Positions 6,087 to 12,955 of a stretch of 22,005 nucleotides of DNA are shown here, one piece after another. Origin of the DNA: Fibrobacter sp. (GTDB lineage: Bacteria; Fibrobacterota; Fibrobacteria; Fibrobacterales; Fibrobacteraceae). Positions within the stretch are counted from its first letter, which is position 1. Every line of letters starts with the position of its first letter. The notes beneath the pieces are model-generated. The model did no database searches, was not told the DNA's origin, and was given only the letters and a program-made list of their open reading frames with translations. The stretch lies in contig JAEDLI010000033.1 of the NCBI GenBank assembly GCA_016295375.1, forward strand, positions 1 to 22,005, read 5' to 3'. Both the position numbers and the translations under genes were made by a program.

Positions 6087-7234
6087 ACGAACAGGTTCTT
6101 TTCTACTTGCAGATAGCTTTTTGGGTTCTACTGTTCCTGGTAGTTCATTGTTATGTGCTGTTCCCTATTACCCTCCCTTTTGTCAGCGAGATATTCAAGC
6201 GGAAAGGTGGCAAGGTTGGCAATGGAGAATATCTGCCCACTGTTTCCATCTTGATTTCGGCCTACAACGAAGAAGCCGTCATAGAGCGCAAAATCCAGAA
6301 CCTGCTGGAACTGGATTATCCCAAGGAAAAACTGGAAATCCTTATTGGTGACGACGGCTCCGCCGACAGGACTGCCGAAATCGTAGAACGATACAAGGAC
6401 CAGGGCATCACCCTTGTCAAGGCCCCCAAGAACGCAGGTAAGGCGGCCATGCTAAATCGTCTGCATAAAAAGGCGAGGGGAGAGATTCTTCTTTTTTGCG
6501 ACGCGAATACAATGATGTTTCCCAATGTCATCCGGAAACTTGTGGCGACCTTTAGGGATGAAAAGATTGGCTGTGCTTGCGGGCATTTGATTTTGACGGA
6601 TAAGAGCGGCTCGGAATTGGGTCGTGGGGAAAGTGCATATTGGGACTTGGAATCCGAAATAAAGAAGTTTGAAGGGATGATGGACCTTCTCGTTGGAGGT
6701 AACGGGGCCCTCTATGCGATACGCAAAGAGCTCTATACGGATTTGCCGACCAAGAAAAGCGTCATGGATGACTTTTTTGTGACGACAAAAATATTGCAGA
6801 AGGGTTATTACTGTACTTTTGTTTCTAGTGCTATTGGAACAGAACAGACCTCCAAGGAAACGACGGGTGAATTCCGGCGGAAGGTCCGTATTGGAAGGGC
6901 CAACTTTAATTACTTGTTGTCATACATCCCTCTTCTCAATCCTTTTAGGCCTTTGTGCTGCTACCTTTTCTTTTCTCACAAGATTTTGAGGTGGTTTTCT
7001 CCGCATATTTTGATTTTGTTGCTTTTAGTCAATATTCCCTTGGCGTTGGACAGCAACCTATACCGTGTCTTCTTGGTGGCCATGCTTGCCATTTTATTAT
7101 TTGGAGTGGCAAAGGTCGTTCCTGGCGCCTATTACTTTTTGTCAATGAACATGGCGATACTAAAGGGATTTTTTATGTCTTTTGGCAAGGAAAAGTCAGG
7201 TGGTTGGGTTCGTGAAGCCCGCTCTGATGAGTGA
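6083..7234 (+). CDS. Membrane-bound family 2 glycosyltransferase
   Basis: A 383-residue processive-type GT2. An N-terminal membrane helix (about 7-33) is followed by the cytoplasmic GT-A domain: ISAYNEE (59-64), GDDGSADRT (89-97), the CDAN metal site (139-142), GGNGALYA (205-212), the acid-base pair MDDFF (228-232) and RRKVRIGRAN (265-274) in place of the usual Q/RxxRW. Three or four C-terminal helices (about 284-365) follow. It should add sugars to a lipid carrier or growing polysaccharide; the product cannot be named. It overlaps the thioredoxin-like gene by four bases. The second half is visibly more AT-rich than the genes upstream. Confidence 0.88.
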   Translation: MNEQVLFYLQIAFWVLLFLVVHCYVLFPITLPFVSEIFKRKGGKVGNGEYLPTVSILISAYNEEAVIERKIQNLLELDYPKEKLEILIGDDGSADRTAEIVERYKDQGITLVKAPKNAGKAAMLNRLHKKARGEILLFCDANTMMFPNVIRKLVATFRDEKIGCACGHLILTDKSGSELGRGESAYWDLESEIKKFEGMMDLLVGGNGALYAIRKELYTDLPTKKSVMDDFFVTTKILQKGYYCTFVSSAIGTEQTSKETTGEFRRKVRIGRANFNYLLSYIPLLNPFRPLCCYLFFSHKILRWFSPHILILLLLVNIPLALDSNLYRVFLVAMLAILLFGVAKVVPGAYYFLSMNMAILKGFFMSFGKEKSGGWVREARSDE

Positions 7235-7276
7235 ACCTTGGACTAATGGTTATATTTGGGTTAGAGTATCCGCAAT

Positions 7277-7735
7277 ATGAAAAAAATCCTGGCCGCTTTC
7301 TTGTTCATGTTTGCAATTGCAGTTGTGCCTGCAAATGCCTTTACCATGGATGTACAGGCGGGTGTGGTTAATCATGCAAGTGAACTTTTCAAGTTCAACC
7401 TGAATATTTATGGTCACCTGTGGTATCGCATTGACCAGATGTTATTTGTGGGTGTAGGCAGCGGCTATCAGGAAATTGACAACGTGGGTTTGGTGCCTGT
7501 GAGCGGAGCACTTTGGGTGCGCCTGCCTATCGGAAGTCAAATTTTACCGGTTGCCACGGGCGATATAGGCTACCTTATCGGGAGCGACCACCAGCTTTTC
7601 TGGAAAGTGGGCGGTGGCCTTGACATCAAGAACGGGGATTACTCCTCTATTCTTGTCATGAGCGGTTATGAATTCCTGGATCATGCAGGCAAGGGTTATC
7701 TCTACGTTCAGGCGGGTGTTCTCGTTGAACTTTAG
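7277..7735 (+). CDS. Exported hypothetical protein, probable small beta-barrel
   Basis: A 152-residue protein with a clean signal peptide, MKKILAAFLFMFAIAVVPANA, cleaved before FTMDVQAG. The mature part alternates polar and hydrophobic residues with many Gly and aromatics (YGHLWYRIDQMLFVGVGSGY, ALWVRLPIGSQILPV, LFWKVGGGLDIKNGDYSSILVMSGYEF), as in small outer-membrane beta-barrels; it ends AGVLVEL. I cannot name a family. A TATATTTG box lies at 7251-7258, 18 bases before the ATG, but no -35 box is convincing. It may be a separate unit behind the glycosyltransferase, from which it is 42 bases away. It is convergent with uvrC, three bases apart. Confidence 0.75.
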   Translation: MKKILAAFLFMFAIAVVPANAFTMDVQAGVVNHASELFKFNLNIYGHLWYRIDQMLFVGVGSGYQEIDNVGLVPVSGALWVRLPIGSQILPVATGDIGYLIGSDHQLFWKVGGGLDIKNGDYSSILVMSGYEFLDHAGKGYLYVQAGVLVEL

Positions 7736-7738
7736 GCA

Positions 7739-9589
7739 CTAGTCGACCTTAATAAAATCGGTCACGTATTTCGCCACCTGTTCCCTCACCTTGTTCCCCC
7801 GTACCTTGCCCAGCAAGATCTCGATATCTTCTAGAGGTGCTTCCATAAAGGCTTCGGCGCTCTTGTACTTGGAAAGGATTTTTACCCGGGTCTCATGCCC
7901 TACGCCTGGCATCTTGAGCCATTCCACTTCCAGGTCTTTCTTGCGCTTGCTCCGCTGGTAGGTAATGGCAAAGCGGTGGGCCTCGTCACGGGCGTTCTGC
8001 AACAGCTTTAGCGCAGGGCTGGTACGGTGCAGTACGATGCTTTTGCGGTCGTCGGGGAACACGATTTCTTCTAGCCGTTTGGCAAGGCCGATAAGCGGTA
8101 AATCCTGGTCGTGGCCCAGTTCTTTTAGAATCTGCATGGTGGCATCCACCTGACCCTTGCCGCCGTCGCAGACCCACAAATCCGGCATGGGGGTGCCCTC
8201 GTCTTCGAGCCTACGGATACGGCGGGTCATGACCTCCCGCATGCTGGCGAAATCATCGACGCCGGTAACCGTCTTGATGATAAACTTGCGGTAGTTGCTC
8301 TTGTCGGGCTTGCCGTTCTTGAAGGCCACGAGACTTGCCACGGTGTTGGTTCCCGAAAGGTGAGAAATATCGACGCACTCGATACGGAAGGGAGTCTTTT
8401 TGAGGCCCAGAACTTTTTGCAGCTCAAAGACGCTCTGGTCGATTTCGCTGTACTTTTGCACTTCGGAGCGCATTTCCACCAGAATCATGTCGGCGTTGGC
8501 CCCTGCCAATTTCAGGAATCCCACTTTTTCACCCCGCTGGGGGTTGGTGAACCGCACCTTCCGCCCGGCCTTTTCGGAAAGCGTCTGCTGTAGCAGTTCC
8601 GCATCTTCGGGGAGGGCGATGTCGGTGGCGATTTCAGCGGGAATCATGGGCATGTCCATATACCAGGGCAACACCATCTGGCGGAAAATTTCGGTGGTGT
8701 CATCTTCTAGCTTGCATTCCAGTCGGTAGTGCCTGCGCCCCCGGAGGACCCCGTTCCGGTATTCGAAAATGACCGCGGCGGCCATGGTCCCGTTCCGTCG
8801 GAGCGTCAATATATCCAGCGAAAGGTTCGGATCGCTGACGTCTGTCTTCTGGTGGATTCCCGTAGCCTGCAGGGCCTGGATGGCGTCCCGCCGCTTGCCC
8901 GCCGTCTCGAAATCCAGATTCGCGCTGGCCTCTTCCATTTCACGCTGCCAGCGCTCCAAAAGGTCGTCCCGCTTGCCTTCTAGCAAGAGCTTTGCCTGCT
9001 CCACCTTTTCACGGTAGGCTTCTTCGGAAATGAGTCCTGCACAGGGGGCGTCGCAGCGCCCGATGTGGTAGTTCAGGCAGGGGCGCTGGGGCTTTGCGAG
9101 AGGCAGTTTCAGCTTGCATTCCCGAATGTGGAACAGCCTCGCCGAGAGGTCGATCAGCTGGTCTATCATGCGGGACCCCATGAAGGGGCCGTAGTACAGG
9201 TTGTCGTCCTTGTGGACCGAGCGGGTCAGGAACAGCCTGGGGAAGGGTTCCTTCACCGAAAAGGCCAGGTAGGGGAAATGCTTGTCGTCTTTCAGCAGCA
9301 CGTTGTACTTGGGCGTGTGCTTGCGGATGAGGTTCGCCTCCAGAATCAGCGCTTCGGACTCGCTTTCGGTAATAATCCATTCGATGTCCCGGATGTAGGG
9401 GAGCATCAGTGTGGCCGCCCGGTGGCCCGTATGGTCGGACCCGTCAAAGTAGCTCCGGACACGGTTCTTGAGCACCTTGGCCTTGCCGATATAGATGATT
9501 TTCCCCTGGGCGTTCTTCATGATGTAGACGCCAGGGAGTGCCGGCAGTTCCGCGAGCCGCCGCTCGATATGTTCGCCGAATTGGAGCAT
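7739..9589 (-). CDS. uvrC: UvrABC excinuclease subunit C
   Basis: A 616-residue UvrC, the subunit that makes both incisions in nucleotide excision repair. The GIY-YIG nuclease is at the N-terminus (GVY 20-22, YIG 33-35, metal-binding E84 in LEAN). Four cysteines (C158, C171, C179, C183) match the conserved CLNYHIGRCDAPC cluster. A UVR helix pair lies at about 205-240, the RNase H-like 5' nuclease follows (ECVDISH, DLWVCDGGKGQ, RDEAHRFA), and a C-terminal HhH region (KMPGVGHETRVKIL) closes it. The start is the ATG at 9589, where the family's N-terminus begins; GGAG lies only two bases upstream, and a longer frame to 9646 adds non-family residues. Confidence 0.95.
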   Translation of the reverse strand: MLQFGEHIERRLAELPALPGVYIMKNAQGKIIYIGKAKVLKNRVRSYFDGSDHTGHRAATLMLPYIRDIEWIITESESEALILEANLIRKHTPKYNVLLKDDKHFPYLAFSVKEPFPRLFLTRSVHKDDNLYYGPFMGSRMIDQLIDLSARLFHIRECKLKLPLAKPQRPCLNYHIGRCDAPCAGLISEEAYREKVEQAKLLLEGKRDDLLERWQREMEEASANLDFETAGKRRDAIQALQATGIHQKTDVSDPNLSLDILTLRRNGTMAAAVIFEYRNGVLRGRRHYRLECKLEDDTTEIFRQMVLPWYMDMPMIPAEIATDIALPEDAELLQQTLSEKAGRKVRFTNPQRGEKVGFLKLAGANADMILVEMRSEVQKYSEIDQSVFELQKVLGLKKTPFRIECVDISHLSGTNTVASLVAFKNGKPDKSNYRKFIIKTVTGVDDFASMREVMTRRIRRLEDEGTPMPDLWVCDGGKGQVDATMQILKELGHDQDLPLIGLAKRLEEIVFPDDRKSIVLHRTSPALKLLQNARDEAHRFAITYQRSKRKKDLEVEWLKMPGVGHETRVKILSKYKSAEAFMEAPLEDIEILLGKVRGNKVREQVAKYVTDFIKVD

Positions 9590-9631
9590 TACTCCGAAAA
9601 TAGAAAATCCCCAAAAAACAATGCTTTTTTC

Positions 9632-9659
9632 TTGTCCTGTTATCAAATTTTTATATATC
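9632..9659 (+). promoter_or_regulatory. Candidate promoter of the coiled-coil gene
   Basis: TTGTCC (9632-9637), 16 bases, TATATC (9654-9659). The leader then carries a short GGGGA-TGT-TCCCC hairpin (9667-9679) before CGGAG and the ATG at 9699. It lies in the divergent space between uvrC and this gene. Confidence 0.5.
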
Positions 9660-9698
9660 TTTTTATGGGGATGTTCCCCCTGGATTTACGGAGAAAAA

Positions 9699-11021
9699 AT
9701 GAACCTGGAAAATCTGAACGTTCTTTCACAAAAGGTTGACGGCGTCTTGTCCACGGTACGTGGCCTGCGCCAAGAGGTTTCAAGCTTAAAGGTGCAGCTG
9801 GCCGAAGCCCAGTCCGGCCTGCAGGACAGGGAATCCCTGCTCCAGACGACCAATGCGAGTTTGGCCGAATGCAAGGCGGCTCTCGACGTGAGGGCGAACC
9901 AGGCGGCGGTCCAGGCCGAGGCCCTGAACAAGAAGGAACTGACCCTCCAGGAACTGACCCAGAATTTGGAACAGGCAAAGTCGGACCTTGCCGCCAGGGA
10001 ACAGCAGATTTCGACCCAGGCAAGCGCCCTTTCCCAGAAAGAAACGGTCCTTGCAGGCAAAGAAGCCGAGCTGGCCGAAAAGACGGCCCTCCTTGCCCAG
10101 AAAACCGAGGAACTCAAAGAGAAAAACCGCCAGCTCGTAGCCAAGGACGAAATGCTCAACGAGCGGGACATGTCCTTGAACCAGAAAGACGTGGAACTGG
10201 CGGACAAGGCGACCCTGCTTTCGAAAAATGCCGAAGAGCTTGCCATGCTGAAGCAGGAACTTGCCGAAAAGGAACAGATGCTTTCTTCCAAGATTGTGGA
10301 ACTTGCAGGCAAGGATGCCGAACTTGCAAAGAAGGCCGAGGAACTGGCCCAGAAAGACGAAACAATCCAGAACCAGACCGAAGAAATTGCCGAAATCCAG
10401 GATAAGTTCAAGCAACTTCTGGCCACCATTGAAAAGGAACTAGGCGCAGAATTCCCCGTGGACCAGTTCGTGGAAGACGTCGAAGGAGCCGCTCCTCGCG
10501 CCCCGATGGCACCTTCGGCAACGATTGCCACGGCGACCGTTGCTTCGTCGGCGGTTGCTGCCGACGATACCTTTGAAGAGCCTGCCCAGGAGCAGACGGA
10601 ATTGAATTTCGAAGAACCCCCTCAAGAAGAACCGTCCGCTACCCTGACAGATGATTTCGAGATGCCCGCAGACGAGCTTCCGCAAGAGGAACCCGTCGCT
10701 GACGAAACGGTCGCGGAACCTGCTCCGGTAGAGCCTGCTTTCGAAGAGCCCGTTGCCGAAGAACCTGCAAAGGCGGCGGAATGGTCGCCTGACCCGCTGT
10801 TACAAGAAGAGCCTGCTGCCGAGGAACCCGCTCCTGAGGAGCCTGCGAAGGAAGAACCGGCGGACGAGTTCGTGGAAGACCCGAGTCTCGGGCCTATCGT
10901 GGACATGACCATGTCCAGGGATGACGATGAAGAAAAGTTTCCGGAAATTCACGGGGCCAACGAAAAGGACGATGATTTGTTCGCGAGTCGGGAGGGCTCG
11001 CAAGGAAATTTTTTCGGCTAA
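9699..11021 (+). CDS. Long coiled-coil protein with acidic Pro/Glu tail, upstream of zapA
   Basis: A 440-residue protein. Residues about 8-248 are a nearly unbroken coiled coil with internal repeats of the type ELAxKxxxLAxK. Residues 286-393 are a low-complexity stretch rich in EEPA/EEP units. A distinct end, IVDMTMSRDDDEEKFPEIHG...FFG (400-440), looks like a short conserved peptide. There is no signal or membrane segment, so it is cytoplasmic. The start ATG at 9699 has CGGAG five bases upstream; a TTG 78 bases earlier would begin inside the promoter. It is 43 bases ahead of zapA on the same strand, so a role beside ZapA at the division ring, comparable to the coiled-coil ZapB, is the natural guess; this is inference only. 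Confidence 0.82.
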   Translation: MNLENLNVLSQKVDGVLSTVRGLRQEVSSLKVQLAEAQSGLQDRESLLQTTNASLAECKAALDVRANQAAVQAEALNKKELTLQELTQNLEQAKSDLAAREQQISTQASALSQKETVLAGKEAELAEKTALLAQKTEELKEKNRQLVAKDEMLNERDMSLNQKDVELADKATLLSKNAEELAMLKQELAEKEQMLSSKIVELAGKDAELAKKAEELAQKDETIQNQTEEIAEIQDKFKQLLATIEKELGAEFPVDQFVEDVEGAAPRAPMAPSATIATATVASSAVAADDTFEEPAQEQTELNFEEPPQEEPSATLTDDFEMPADELPQEEPVADETVAEPAPVEPAFEEPVAEEPAKAAEWSPDPLLQEEPAAEEPAPEEPAKEEPADEFVEDPSLGPIVDMTMSRDDDEEKFPEIHGANEKDDDLFASREGSQGNFFG

Positions 11022-11064
11022 AATGGCTGATGGACGATGATCCATTCGGCGTAGGAATGCGATA

Positions 11065-11382
11065 ATGGCAGAATTGAATACACACAGACCGGTAAGCATA
11101 ACGGTAGCCAAGGAAAAACTGCAGATTCGCACGGACCTTTCCGATAGCGACCTGCAGGAGGTGCTTGGCTTTATCGATGAACGCTTCGAAAGCTTCGGCA
11201 AGTACAACCTGGAAAACGCAAAACGCCTGGCACTTCTGGCGCTGGACTTGGGCCAGCAGCTTTTCGATGTCCGCAAGATGCTCCGGCAGGCAAAAGTCCA
11301 GATGGACCAGATGGACCAGCGCCTGAAGGAACTTTCGTCCCTCCTGGAAGAGGGGCAGGACTCCTCGGAAGCCTGGAAGTAA
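11065..11382 (+). CDS. zapA: Cell division protein ZapA
   Basis: A 105-residue protein matching the ZapA family in length and layout: an N-terminal beta-rich head (RPVSITVAKEKLQIRTDLSDSDLQEVLGFIDERFE) with the family's I-V-A-x-E-x-L-x-I pattern, then a long C-terminal helix that forms the tetrameric coiled coil (NLENAKRLALLALDLGQQLFDVRKMLRQAKVQMDQMDQRLKELSSLL). ZapA binds and bundles FtsZ at the septum. AGGA precedes the ATG. The coiled-coil gene lies upstream in the same direction, a terminator follows at 11389-11419, and a 6S RNA candidate comes next, the arrangement known from proteobacteria. Confidence 0.85.
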   Translation: MAELNTHRPVSITVAKEKLQIRTDLSDSDLQEVLGFIDERFESFGKYNLENAKRLALLALDLGQQLFDVRKMLRQAKVQMDQMDQRLKELSSLLEEGQDSSEAWK

Positions 11383-11388
11383 TCGGTA

Positions 11389-11419
11389 AACCCCGTTTTT
11401 GAACAAATTTCGGGGTTTT
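11389..11419 (+). terminator. Terminator of the coiled-coil/zapA unit
   Basis: AACCCCG (11389-11395) pairs with CGGGGTT (11411-11417), followed by TT and TC; the loop is 15 bases and AT-rich. It lies seven bases after the zapA stop and separates zapA from the promoter at 11441. Confidence 0.7.
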
Positions 11420-11440
11420 CTAAGATATTAAAAAAAACAC

Positions 11441-11469
11441 TTGCTTTTAGCATCGCAGTTAGGTATATT
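11441..11469 (+). promoter_or_regulatory. Promoter of the 6S RNA candidate
   Basis: TTGCTT (11441-11446), exactly 17 bases, TATATT (11464-11469). Transcription would begin near 11476, a few bases before the closing stem of the RNA. The -10 box is the same as in the tRNA promoter. Confidence 0.75.
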
Positions 11470-11475
11470 ATGGGC

Positions 11476-11641
11476 ATAGGCATCCCACGGATTAACGCCC
11501 GATCTAACAAGATTATAAAAGCTCGTGGCTCTTGAGATTCAGTTTAGGCGCGCTTCGACGCGAAAAACAAAACCCCAAGGCACTGCTATCATTTCAGAAT
11601 GAGTAGCTTCGAGTGTTCCACCGTGAGGGATGCCTTTTTTT
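11476..11641 (+). ncRNA. ssrS: 6S RNA candidate
   Basis: A non-coding stretch of about 165 bases with its own promoter folds into a rod. The closing helix is GGCATCCC (11479-11486)/GGGATGCC (11627-11634), ACGG (11487-11490)/CCGT (11621-11624), then AACGCCCGA (11494-11502)/TCGAGTGTT (11609-11617) with one mismatch and one G-T pair. A large central bubble follows (11503-11524 against 11584-11608). Its 3' side forms a small hairpin, GCTATCATT (11585-11593)/AATGAGTAGC (11598-11607). The terminal arm pairs GTG and CTTG with CAAG and CAC. The closing stem followed by seven T (11635-11641) also acts as terminator. Shape, size and position behind zapA match 6S RNA, the regulator that sequesters sigma70 RNA polymerase. 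Primary-sequence similarity was not tested. Confidence 0.75.
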
Positions 11642-11670
11642 ATTAAAACGTCTATGGTTTAGAATGTTGA

Positions 11671-11827
11671 GGGGGCTAGAGACTAGAGATTAGGATTTAG
11701 TGAACAAGAATCACGCACTTCGTGCGTCAAGTTTTTCTCTAGCCCCTAGATCCTAAATCCTAAATTCTAGATTCTAAACCCTAGCCCCTAGATCCTAGAT
11801 CCTACCCCCTAAATCCTACCCCCTAAT
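11671..11827. repeat. Heptamer-based inverted repeat, copy 2 (expanded)
   Basis: The left arm GGGGGCTAGAGACTAGAGAT continues to about 11706. A central hairpin ACGCAC-TTC-GTGCGT (about 11713-11727) follows. The right arm (about 11741-11827) is a run of some 13 heptamers such as CTAGCCC, CTAGATC, CTAAATC, CTAAATT, CTAAACC and CTACCCC. The right arm is more than twice as long as in copy 1, so heptamers have been gained or lost on one arm only. It ends eight bases before the ATG of the small gene at 11835. Confidence 0.87.
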
Positions 11828-11834
11828 CACCTTT

Positions 11835-12017
11835 ATGTCATACGGTATTCTCTTTCTCGGCATTTTCTGGGGCTTCTTCTTTTTTGTGCTTTCCGTGGGC
11901 CGTAAAAAGTCGTCTCGCGAGGAAATGAAAAAGAGCCTTAAACGACGGCTCTTGGTGGGTTTTGCCCTCTTGGTTGGCATCTTGGTGTTTCTGTTCATTG
12001 CCCAACCGGGTGCTTGA
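11835..12017 (+). CDS. Small two-helix membrane protein
   Basis: A 60-residue frame with two hydrophobic segments (YGILFLGIFWGFFFFVLSVG, residues 3-22, and LLVGFALLVGILVFLFIA, 39-56) separated by a strongly basic loop (RKKSSREEMKKSLKRR). The pattern is that of a real small inner-membrane protein with a cytoplasmic basic loop. There is no Shine-Dalgarno: the right arm of the heptamer repeat lies directly upstream, so either the repeat inserted into the leader or the gene is translated weakly. I recognise no family. It lies 50 bases before nfnA on the same strand and could be co-transcribed with it. Confidence 0.5.
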   Translation: MSYGILFLGIFWGFFFFVLSVGRKKSSREEMKKSLKRRLLVGFALLVGILVFLFIAQPGA

Positions 12018-12067
12018 TAGGCCCTATGGCTGACTAATTGGGCTGTTTTTTTTATTTTTTTGCCACT

Positions 12068-12955
12068 ATGGCAAAAATTCTCTTTAAAAAACAGTTATCT
12101 CCTGCGGTATTCCAATTCCGCGTCGAGGCCCCGCTGATCGCCCAAGAGCGTAAGGCCGGCCAGTTCATCATCCTCCAGACGAACAAGGATAACGGCGAAC
12201 GCGTGCCCCTCACCATCGCCGATGCCGACACGACTGAAGGCTCCATCACCCTGATTTTCCAGACCGTCGGTAAGACCACCACCGAGCTCTCCAAGTTCGA
12301 AGTCGGTGACGATATCCCGGTGCTCGTGGGCCCGCTGGGTTCCCCGACCCACATCGAGAATTTTGGCCACGTGGTTTGCGTGTGCGGTGGTGTGGGCATT
12401 GCCCCGATGCACCCGATTGTCCAGGCCATGAAGAAGGCCGGCAACAAAGTCACCATCATCATGGGTGCCCGTAACGAGAGCCTCTTCCTCATGAAGGAAG
12501 AAATGACCGCCCTCGCCGACGAAATCATTTTCATGACTGACGACGGCTCCTACGGCCGCAAGGGTCTCGTGACCGAACCGCTGAAGGAACTCTGCGAAGA
12601 CACGAAGGGCAAGCCCGACATGGTGCTCGCCATCGGTCCTCCGGTTATGATGAAGTTCTGCGCTCTCACCACCAAGCCCTACGGCGTGAAGACCGTCGTG
12701 AGCCTCAACAGCATCATGGTGGACGGGACCGGCATGTGCGGTGGCTGCCGCGTGACTATCGGCGGCAAGACGAAGTTCGTCTGCGTCGATGGCCCGGAAT
12801 TCGACGGCCACGAAGTCGACTGGAACAACATGCTCCAGCGCATGGGCGCCTTCAAGCCCCAGGAACAGGAAGCCTTGCACCGCTTCGGTGCCAACGACGG
12901 CCACAAGTGCAACATTGACAAGATGGCTGACGCAAAGGCCAAGGAGAGCAAGTAA
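12068..12955 (+). CDS. nfnA: NfnA-type FAD/[2Fe-2S] subunit of ferredoxin:NADP oxidoreductase
   Basis: A 295-residue protein of the ferredoxin-NADP reductase superfamily as found in NfnA/SudB, the small subunit of NADH-dependent reduced ferredoxin:NADP oxidoreductase. Visible features are the flavin-binding R45-V-P-L-T49, the NAD(H)-binding GGVGIAPMHPI (107-117) and the [2Fe-2S] motif D219-GTGM-C224-GG-C227 with C239 in the FVCVDGPEFDGH segment. The start is the ATG at 12068 (MAKILFKKQL), where the family begins; there is no Shine-Dalgarno but a T8-A-T7 leader. The stop overlaps the nfnB start by one base. Codon use is strongly biased, suggesting high expression. Older annotations call such genes sulfide dehydrogenase. 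Confidence 0.9.
   Translation: MAKILFKKQLSPAVFQFRVEAPLIAQERKAGQFIILQTNKDNGERVPLTIADADTTEGSITLIFQTVGKTTTELSKFEVGDDIPVLVGPLGSPTHIENFGHVVCVCGGVGIAPMHPIVQAMKKAGNKVTIIMGARNESLFLMKEEMTALADEIIFMTDDGSYGRKGLVTEPLKELCEDTKGKPDMVLAIGPPVMMKFCALTTKPYGVKTVVSLNSIMVDGTGMCGGCRVTIGGKTKFVCVDGPEFDGHEVDWNNMLQRMGAFKPQEQEALHRFGANDGHKCNIDKMADAKAKESK

Noticed and set aside
9065..9739. A 224-codon plus-strand frame opposite uvrC.
   Set aside because: It has no motif and no start signal, and uvrC is certain on the other strand.
9686..10531. Long minus-strand frames (281 and 209 codons) opposite the coiled-coil gene.
   Set aside because: They are Ser/Phe/Leu mirror images of Lys/Glu/Ala-rich codons, with no start signals.
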